A stretch of 64,000 nt of DNA, from the NCBI GenBank assembly GCA_047967505.1, contig CM106540.1. One strand, written 5' to 3'. The number at the start of each line of letters is the position of its first letter. The stretch's first letter is position 1. Below, one piece after another: positions 56,485 through 64,000 of the stretch. Origin of the DNA: Dipteris shenzhenensis (lineage: Eukaryota; Polypodiophyta; Polypodiopsida; Gleicheniales). The position numbers were made by a program, and so were the translations under genes. The notes beneath the pieces are model-generated. The model worked only from the letters and a program-made list of their open reading frames with translations, ran no database searches and had not been told where the DNA came from.

Positions 56485-56984
56485 TATAAATCTATGTTGA
56501 GATAAGCGAACCTGAAAAAAAAGAACTCTTGACGTCGGGATATAAATCTAGTAAAGACTATTTGAGAGAAGAGGCTTCAATATAAACAGAAATTCCTGGA
56601 AAGTGAGACTCTCAAGGAGTAAACTTTTTGCACAATCACTGAAAGGCCCCCTAATTCCAGCAGAACATCCAATTTCCTAGTAAAGACTATTTGAGAGAAG
56701 AGGCTTCAATATAAACAGAAATTCCTGGAAAGTGAGACTCTCAAGGAGTAAACTTTTTGCACAATCACTGAAAGGCCCCCTAATTCCAGCAGAACATCCA
56801 ATTTCCAAGTTGGCTAAGAGGAGGGTTCTCGAAGACTGTCTCTGAACATCAGACGCAGCTCGAGACATCCATGTTGACCTTCTGCCACATGAATCACCTT
56901 GATGATGAAGGCTATTGGGGATACAACAGCAGACAATGAGATGGAAATCCCATCCCACTCAAAAACACTAAAAAGGCCATAGTC
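56485..56984. other. Junction region between element C and a copia remnant
   Basis: A 12-bp word gatataaatcta occurs at 56483 and 56539. The exact 129-bp tandem duplication follows. No coding domain is clear. It may be the 3' part of the minus-strand copia element that starts at 56985. Confidence 0.4.
56549..56806. repeat. Perfect 129-bp tandem duplication
   Basis: Copies at 56549-56677 and 56678-56806 start tagtaaagacta and end aacatccaatttcc. I found no difference between them, so the event is recent. Confidence 0.95.
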
Positions 56985-58770
56985 AGAATTTAAAAGCAGT
57001 GATTAAAAAGACAACAGCCAAAGCATTCTGGCTGTCAATGTAGACCACGGTAGAAGTGGCCTGGATGACATCAAGATTTGCAAGTAACTTGCTGAGACAA
57101 ACACACTCTACTATATTTATGAAGGCTGCCCAGTACCCAGCTTCACAAATAGAAGTAGCAAAGGTAGGATACTTCTTGCTGAACCAAGAAATGCATGAAG
57201 AGACAAGCATGAAGCAGTTGCCACTGTGAGACACGTGGGTGTTGATAAAACTAGCCCAGTCATTGCCCATGAAAGCATGCATGACTAGTGAAGACTTATC
57301 ATTATATAACAGTCCCAAATGCTGTGTGCCTTCAACTATCAAAAGGCACGTTCCACTGCTTGCCAATGCTGTGCATTGGACATGTGCATAAACCTGCTTA
57401 ACTGAGACACTGCAAACTGCAGATCAAACTTGGTGTAACATAAGGCAGCCGACAGCCTACTTGTAAAGGGTAGCATCAAATGGGTCACTCCCATCCTCAA
57501 AGGAGAAATGGAAGCTTGGCTTCAATGGTGTAGAAACCGGCTTAGAATCCTCAAACTGGAAGCATTCTAAGAGCTATCCAATGTACTTGGATTGTGAAAA
57601 ACCTGCGTGTGCAATCCGGTGCAAACCAAGTGCCCAAACAGATTTTTGATGCCATCTGTTTGTCGAGTGCAATGCCACTATTTTACAATTGCAAATCCTT
57701 CTCTCCCTTCACTCTCATACACACATTAGGGCCTAGAACCAACAGGCTGGAACCCAATCCGCACCCCCCCCCCCCCTCACTAAGTAATTTTATTCATACC
57801 CCCTAGCAAAATGGATGCCAAGGTAGAAATGCAACCTGCCCACCACCAAAAAATCTAATTCACTCTTCCAAACATAAAGAGTGGCCTCTATGGGGCTGTT
57901 CTGAAATCCAAGGCATAACAAATGTCAATGTATTTTGGCATACCATGCCTGGGCCCTAAGGTGCCTGCTTCAATCCATAAAGGGCCTTTTTCAGCCGGCA
58001 AACCTGATTTCCAGAGCCTTCAACCAGCCTGGAACAATGAAAATGCATTTGACTACCGTATCTTCCAGCTTATGCCTCAGTTGAGAGGGAACATGTGCAT
58101 ATGCCAAGGACCCAAACACCCGCATGTGTGAAATCACATGCTTCCGGCTTGTCCATGCTTCATAAGGAGTGATGGTCTTCATTGCCCGTGTGTGGGTGCT
58201 CTGTTGAGCACATAGTTGGCACACATAAATTGCATCAAACAAAAACTTGTTGGGCAATGAGTCACCTTTAAGCGACCATTTCCATCAATGTCCTATTCTT
58301 TCAGTTGCAGAGTGTGTGGCTACTGTGCATTGATGTATTATGCCCTGAGCTGCTACAAAGTCTGAAAATTCACGGGACATATACTCATCCCCTTGTCGGT
58401 GCAAAGGTTCAAGAGCTTGTTTCCACTCTTATTTTCAGCCATGGCAAGAAAGTGCTTGAAATAGGACTTGGACTCTCAAGGATAAATCCAAGTATGTCTA
58501 TTAAAGTCATCCACAAAGGTGATAAAGTATAAATAGCCCCTAAGTGATGCTGTCCACATTGACCCGCATATATCACTATGGGCTAGATGCAACTTCCTAG
58601 ATGCACCAACAGTCCCATCTTTTGGAAATGAAAACCAATGCATCTTACCCAACAAGAAGCCCTCCCAAACATGCTTAGTAAGTGCATGTAGTGGAAGATA
58701 TACCACCATGTCCTTACCAACACACCATTCATTGTCATGGTGAATTCAAACAATAAAATGAGCGAACATG
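56985..58770 (-). pseudogene. Copia pol remnant with internal deletions
   Basis: On the minus strand the order is a pre-integrase end (WEGFLLGKMHWFSFPKDG), integrase start (LAHSDICGSMWTAS, FITFVDDFNRHTW) and integrase end (THTRAMKTITPYEAW, HMRVFGSLAYAHVP). A deletion joins this to RT near 58030-57900 (a degenerate GLKQAPRAW region, then LDFLVVG and HFYLGIHF). The RT end CFQFEDSKPVSTPL with DGSDPFDATLYK follows. RNase H is GTQHLGLLYNDKS, ISWFSKKYPTFATS and TVVYIDSQNALAV (57330-56990). The YVDD motif has been deleted, and many stops and shifts occur. Confidence 0.85.
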
Positions 58771-58929
58771 CCTCTCTATGTATAGCATAACATAACAATA
58801 GGCTGCTCCCAAGAGTTTAGACCTCTTTTGTGCCACCACCCCTACTGAAGCACACATGCACACACACATAGCGGACGCCCCTTTGCTCCAAAAGTTTGGG
58901 GAGCTTCCTTGCATCCATTGTATAAAGCA

Positions 58930-59154
58930 ACCCCCTCACCTTCCATTGTTGCCTCTTAGCTGGTCAGGATTACTTAGGACACTTAGTCCTATTGGGACAT
59001 CTAGTCCTAATTCACACCAGACATTTTAGTCCTAAGTTGAGTTAGGCCACCATTTGTACTTTCTCATTATCCATTTGCAATTACACTTCAGTTCCTTCAG
59101 CTTGTTGTCTCCTCCTTGCATTCCAACTTCCTTCCACCGCTCCTCGCATCCAAC
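58930..59154 (+). repeat. Possible copia LTR 3' part
   Basis: A TATA-like tgtataaag lies at 58938. The stretch ends in cctcgcatccaaca before gtggttctatgg, like the U5 end of copia LTRs, and the copia fragment at 59940 has the same orientation. The primer site is not a clean match, and no second LTR was seen. Confidence 0.28.
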
Positions 59155-59191
59155 AGTGGTTCTATGGTTCAACCATTCGTTCGGTATTAGT

Positions 59192-59487
59192 TCTACGCTG
59201 CTTCGCACTCACCCGTAACTTGTAGGAGCTCCATTCGCTACTATTGTGTCCTGTGACAATGTTTTCAGCTTGTGACCTGCTTTTAGCTCATGCAACATAT
59301 TGTTCAAGTCTCCTGGAGTTTCACTACCAGTCGTGACATCAATTCCATGCTGCTCCACGCTTACCCATAACTGTAGGAGCTCCATTTGTTGCTGCACCTG
59401 TACCGCGACAATGTTTTCAGCTCCTGACCTGCTTTTTAGCCGATGTGATTTGGTGTCCCCTATGGAGCTTCGTCGCCAATCGTGACA
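59192..59487. repeat. About 152-bp imperfect tandem duplication
   Basis: Two diverged copies (about 59192-59338 and 59344-59487) share gtaggagctccatt, gacaatgttttcagct and a final cgtgaca. The open frames here have no domain. Confidence 0.75.
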
Positions 59488-59939
59488 GCAGAAGGCTGTT
59501 GTCACGTCACCATTCCTGAGGTCTTCGTGAGGTTTTTCTCCAGCTACAGCTCGCTGGAGTCTACATGTAGTCGCAACTGGTTTACAGCACATTTGAAGGC
59601 TTTTTAGGTCATTTTAGCAAGCAAAATGAGCACACGACTATTCATACGCACGCTCAAATAGCTACAGCACATTCTTGAACCTTTTTGTCTCAAGACAGGT
59701 CTATCCGTACAGCTGTGCGGCACCATCCGTACACCTGTAAGGATCCATATATTTGATTGCGCCTACAATAGTTTTTCTTGCAGGTTTTGTCATTTGTTTC
59801 CATTTTGTCTCTGTTTCCACGTACCAGTCATTTCTAGTTATATTTGCAGTTTTGGTCAATGCATTTGATTTTGGGCTCCCATTTGCATTCGACAAATCGA
59901 TTCTGCATGCAGATTTGCAGTGACATTGCTTGGTATAGT

Positions 59940-60420
59940 CACATGCGGGACTTCTCTTCCATTTGCCCTCGTTTTGGTGCAATTTTCCTCAAGCAAGTGG
60001 GGCTTTTGAACATTTACAGTCATATTGCAGTGCTTCTACGCACATTACATCTTGCAGAAATCCATTTCAGTCCTTGCACGATGCACCCAAAGGGGTGTTG
60101 TCACTTGTGCAAACAATGCATCTTATCCCGTCAGAGCGGTTGGCCAAGTGCAGGTCATTTTAGTGTCAGGGGATGCAGTGACTCTTGTGGAGTGTTATAT
60201 GTTCCAGGTATGTAAAAAAATATGCTTTCCATCTCATCTCCACAAATGGCTTCAGGGTTATTTTTTATGGTTTTCGTTATACTGTGTATGACAACCTGCA
60301 TGATAACCATACTATTGATAACTATATAGGCATGAGAGATTGGGACATCTCAATTATGGAAGTTTGGTGAAAATGCATTCTAAGGGAAACTGTATAGGGA
60401 TACAATGTTATTTGCTTTAT
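59940..60420 (+). pseudogene. Copia protease end and GAG-pre-integrase fragment
   Basis: The plus strand shows VTCANNASYPVRAVGQVQVI and LVSGDAVTLVE in one frame and VLYVPGM in the next. KNMLSIS and GFRVIFYGFRYTVYDN follow, then RLGHLNYGSLVKM near 60335, the H-x-N pre-integrase motif. It is a decayed copia segment with at least three frameshifts. A protease active site upstream (near 59930) is not convincing. Confidence 0.65.
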
Positions 60421-63400
60421 TGGAGAGAATTGCCATGTGGCATGGAAGCAATTATCCCACATGTAAGAAAGCTTGGAGAAGTGGACAAGGATGGTCATGC
60501 ATGGTATTCAAGGGGGGGGTTTGTTCTGGCATTTGTAGTTGAGTCTTAACATCAAGGAGTCTTTTCCTTCATGACAATTGTTCTTCTTTGAGTCTATAGG
60601 CCCTAGTCTTCAAGAGATGGAAAAGCTAGTTGTCCTTGACTACCTCCAATAAGATCCACTTTTAGCACCAAGAGAAGTGCTCGGTGATCCAAACTATTGT
60701 TCATAGGAATATGGTTCTGACAATAGATCATATTCAGACTTACAAAGAGGTCAAGAGATAGGATTTGTAGAACAAGGCCTACCGGAGAACACTCGAGGCT
60801 TGACTTACTCATAAAAGACAAAGCATGTTACTTCACTAATAACTTGCCGAAGAGCTACCCCTACTCATCAATAGGACCAATTGATTGACCTAGTTTCAAA
60901 GAGACCTTGTCATTCCGAGACTCCAAATTGAACAAGCCCAAAAGAAGCAAGACTGTTGTCTCTGCATAATTGTGGATGTTTTCATAGCGAAACAAATTTA
61001 CCACATGTCCAACCCAATGAAAGAGTTTATTCATCTTCTATGAGAAGAATAACCAGAGAGAATACAATTTCATCTCATCAGATAAGCTAATTAAGCCGAA
61101 GAAGTTGACATTCATTCCAGGCACAAATAAGAAATACAAGATTGGAAACAAGCATAGTAGAATAGTGCATTTGAGTGTTCGACTAGGAAGAGCATAGTTT
61201 ACTCAAATCAGGCAATCCTGTTCTGAACATAAGCTCCTAATGGAGAATGTATAGTGCATTAAAGTGTTCTACTAGGAAGAGCATAGTTTTAGTCAAATCG
61301 GGCAATCCTATTCTGAACATAAGCTCCTAATGGAGGGTGTATCATACAACCATGATTGGCCTTCCTTGGTTGGGTTAAGGAGGCAATGGTTAAGGGGTCG
61401 CTTAGGGTTGGCAACCATAGATCGAGATTGGAGAATTTTGCTAAATATAAACGAATATATGATTGTATGAGAGCATGGGCTCCGCAATCTTTGACGCGCC
61501 ATTGATTAGGACCTGGTTCTTGGAGGTTGACTCATAGGCACACTACATAAAAAGCTGTCTCTCGAATGAAAGTGGTGTTGGATCTTGTTGAGTGATGCTA
61601 TAAACTATATCCGTGACAGGGTTGTGAGTTACAATAGCAATCTTACAAGTTAAAACCAATATGTTGTGTCATAAGGCATGCCTGCACCACATTTTCTTTC
61701 AAGCAAAGGGAAAACCCTACCGAGTTTGATTTTTAGATTCTAAAGAGAAATGCTCATAATTTGCAAATATCTTTGACCTTTTAGTGATCTTGTAAGACCA
61801 AGAAAATGGACATCACATCAATCCTTGTATTGCCTTGCATATGATACTTAGATCTAATAAGGTGAGTGCATAATGCTACTAGAGGTCAGAACAATGAAGG
61901 TGTCCCTTTATCTCCCATATGAGGTTACATCATCCCTATTTATCAAATTGAGATTTTAAGGCTAAAGAGCTTTCCTTGTTCAATATGGACATTGAAGAGT
62001 GCTCGTGACCTGAAGCTTCTCTGACCCTTGAATAACATTGTCTAAAGTGTAAAATACCTGTACAAACTAGACTTCACATGTAATATGCAAAATCATAGTG
62101 AGAAAAATGACTCAGACAACAATCAAGAGAATAGAAGTCAGAAGATTAATTTTGTAACTCAGTAAAGTGGCCTTGCCCATATCTAGCTATGTTATTTGTA
62201 ATGAAGATAATTGCTCTATCGATGTACCAAATTATACACGAACTTAATGCTCAAATGTAATATTGCAAGATATTCAAAACCACACAGAGTAACGATTTCA
62301 ACGGGATAAAGTCACCCACATGGACTTACATTTCCAAAATAGTTTCCAGTTTTATTTGAAATGTCTTCCTCATCAAGAGAAATAATATAATTGCTGGTCT
62401 TGCTTTTCTTCCGCTTACGTGCCGAAAGGAGGAAGAAATCACCCTTTGTAAGGTATAGTTTGTAACTACAATGTCAAGAAATATAATCTTTTAAACAAAA
62501 GAAGTCAGACATCAAAGACACTCTTCATCCCCCCTCCCCCCCAAGAAAAGAACCATCTATTAAAAACTAGAAAAACCAATGACACTTGAGTCACCAGCCT
62601 CGTTAGCGAAACTTATTATGAATAGGGAGACTTCTACACAAGAGAGTAGGACTTCAAGAAAAATTATTGCTGATTAGGTTGTGTTCAATTCACACCACAT
62701 GCACACTTGACATTAATGATTAGGCTACATTGAAATTAGCTGTAATATCTATGTATTCAACGAATACAATGAAGAGAAAAACGAGCATATATGCTTCTAT
62801 AAAAATGTAGCGGATGCCATTGACCTAGAAAGATTAAGTTTCTTAATGATAATGCCATCTTCTAACCCATGGAAGGATCCAAGCCCATCAAAGAAGTAAT
62901 AAGGAATTTTTGATGGCTGGCCTTGTAATCTTGTGGCAAAGACCCCAAAGAGGATACGAGATGCTTGTGGCTATGCTAGCTGAATGAGCTGTTGGAGCAT
63001 CAAGGCACATTTTTTGCATATCAGGCGAAGTCTCTCAATATTATGTAAGGGCATGAGTACCCAATATTGCCCAAATTAGTATGCTAATCAATGGGGCTAA
63101 TCAAGAGAAGAACATTGGTTCAAACGGCTCTAAAATCAGAGTCATATTGAGGGAGATAAGGTTGTGTTAAGTGGTAGGTCATTGCCTAGGGGTAAAAAGG
63201 GGCTAGAATAGTCAAGTGTAGGGAGAGGGGTCAAGGAACCATAGAAACTCTAGTACCTAAGGTCTAAGGATTAACCTACGTCTTAGGGAGAAATGAGGTG
63301 TAACCACTCATGTGGTCATGTCCCATCTTCCACCCTTTCCATAGGGACGTAGCAGTACCCATCCAAGCAAGCACCTAGACGCACATAGTTAGTCAGCCTT

Positions 63401-63575
63401 ACAGTAAATGAGTCAGATAGGGAGAGAAATACCCAATGTAGAAGTCACAAGGGCACTCACTTCAGCATCAATGCTGTAGGAGGGCTTGTTGAACAGCAGT
63501 AGAGTTCTCGTGTCTACACAAACCAGACAAAAATTAGGAATTTAAGGATAAATAGAGATTCTGGTTCATTACACC
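60421..63575. other. No supported gene
   Basis: About 3.1 kb of sequence with only short open frames and the 89-bp duplication at 61162. If the primer-like site at 63576 is real, an LTR would end at about 63573 (ttcattaca), but no start could be fixed. Confidence 0.4.
61162..61340. repeat. 89-bp tandem duplication
   Basis: Copies begin atagtgcatt(t/a) at 61162 and 61251 and share ctaggaagagcatagttt and aacataagctcctaatgga. Around eight differences were seen. Confidence 0.85.
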
Positions 63576-63587
63576 TGGTATTAGAGC
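63576..63587 (+). other. Degenerate tRNA-iMet primer binding site
   Basis: TGGTATTAGAGC differs from the standard site by one C-to-T change. It follows a CA-containing end (attaca, then cc). It probably marks the start of another LTR element continuing beyond the window. Confidence 0.5.
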
Positions 63588-64000
63588 CTCTTTTCTAAGC
63601 TAAGAGAAGAGAGGCACAACAAATTAAAGAGGGGACAATCGTTGCACTAAACGGGTCACGGGCCAGCAACAATTATGTCATCGTGAATAACATAAGACTT
63701 CAGTTGCACCAGCCATGAAAGTCCATGCATAGATCGCGGCTTGCAACTACAAAACCTCTAGACGACATCCTCAATACAGGCGTAGCGTGACTTGTTAGAA
63801 AACGAAAGGAACAAAGATCATCCGCAATCAAGGGTTGCTGGGGAAATTCTTGAGATACCACTAGTGAGGGGAAATTGCCCTCAGAACCAAATTACAGACT
63901 GTTAGGAAGAAGAATGCGAGTTCCGCAGCAAACCAGGTCAGTATCACCCAACCCAGCAATTTCAAGATTTCCACGAAATAATTTGGGCAAGTGAAAAACT
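63588..64000 (+). other. Leader-like sequence after the primer site
   Basis: No coding domain is recognisable before the window ends. Confidence 0.3.

Overview
The window looks like nuclear DNA of a land plant with a large, repeat-rich genome. A fern, lycophyte or gymnosperm-sized genome is my inference from intron size and transposon load; nothing here fixes the species. Plant-type retrotransposons fill most of it: Ty1/copia and Ty3/gypsy elements with initiator-tRNA-Met primer sites (TGGTATCAGAGC), L1-like LINEs with the plant ORF1 and zf-RVT domains, and a hAT transposon with a DUF659-type transposase. I saw no rRNA, tRNA, CRISPR or bacterial-type operon.

The one host gene I can support is on the minus strand at 19782-17053. 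Six exons with consistent splice sites and phases encode the C-terminal 178 residues of a Tubby-like protein, ending in the family's usual Leu-Ala-Cys-Glu. Its N-terminal exons were not found; upstream (higher coordinates) lie a pyrimidine-rich tract and LINE copies.

Layout. 1-6000: unremarkable DNA, then a minus-strand copia remnant (primer site, leader, gag, protease, integrase, no RT). 6000-16200: mostly featureless, with fragments of a Ty3 RT (minus), an endonuclease-like domain (plus) and a copia RT/gag (minus). 16200-20200: the Tubby-like gene. 20200-25370: two LINE fragments tail to tail. 25381-29182: a small LTR with primer site, a cluster of CCACGTCA motifs and a copia gag remnant. 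29183-33397: a 5'-truncated LINE whose middle is inverted in place. 33398-39997: Ty3 element A with 340-bp LTRs and a chromodomain-like C-terminus. 39998-56484: element C, a gag-only LTR element, carrying a nested hAT transposon (42659-45581) and a nested complete Ty3 element B (46733-55548, 5-bp target duplication). 56485-60420: minus- and plus-strand copia remnants. 60420-64000: nothing recognisable except a primer-site-like motif at 63576.

The most interesting structures are in the 29-56 kb stack. Element C has LTRs, a primer site and a gag related to element B but no pol. Downstream of its gag is an array of five hairpins with paired compensatory changes. The LINE has an 825-bp internal inversion, and element A lacks a target-site duplication and has unrelated flanks. 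All transposon reading frames seen are broken, so this is a record of nested insertion and recombination. Substitution counts are by eye.
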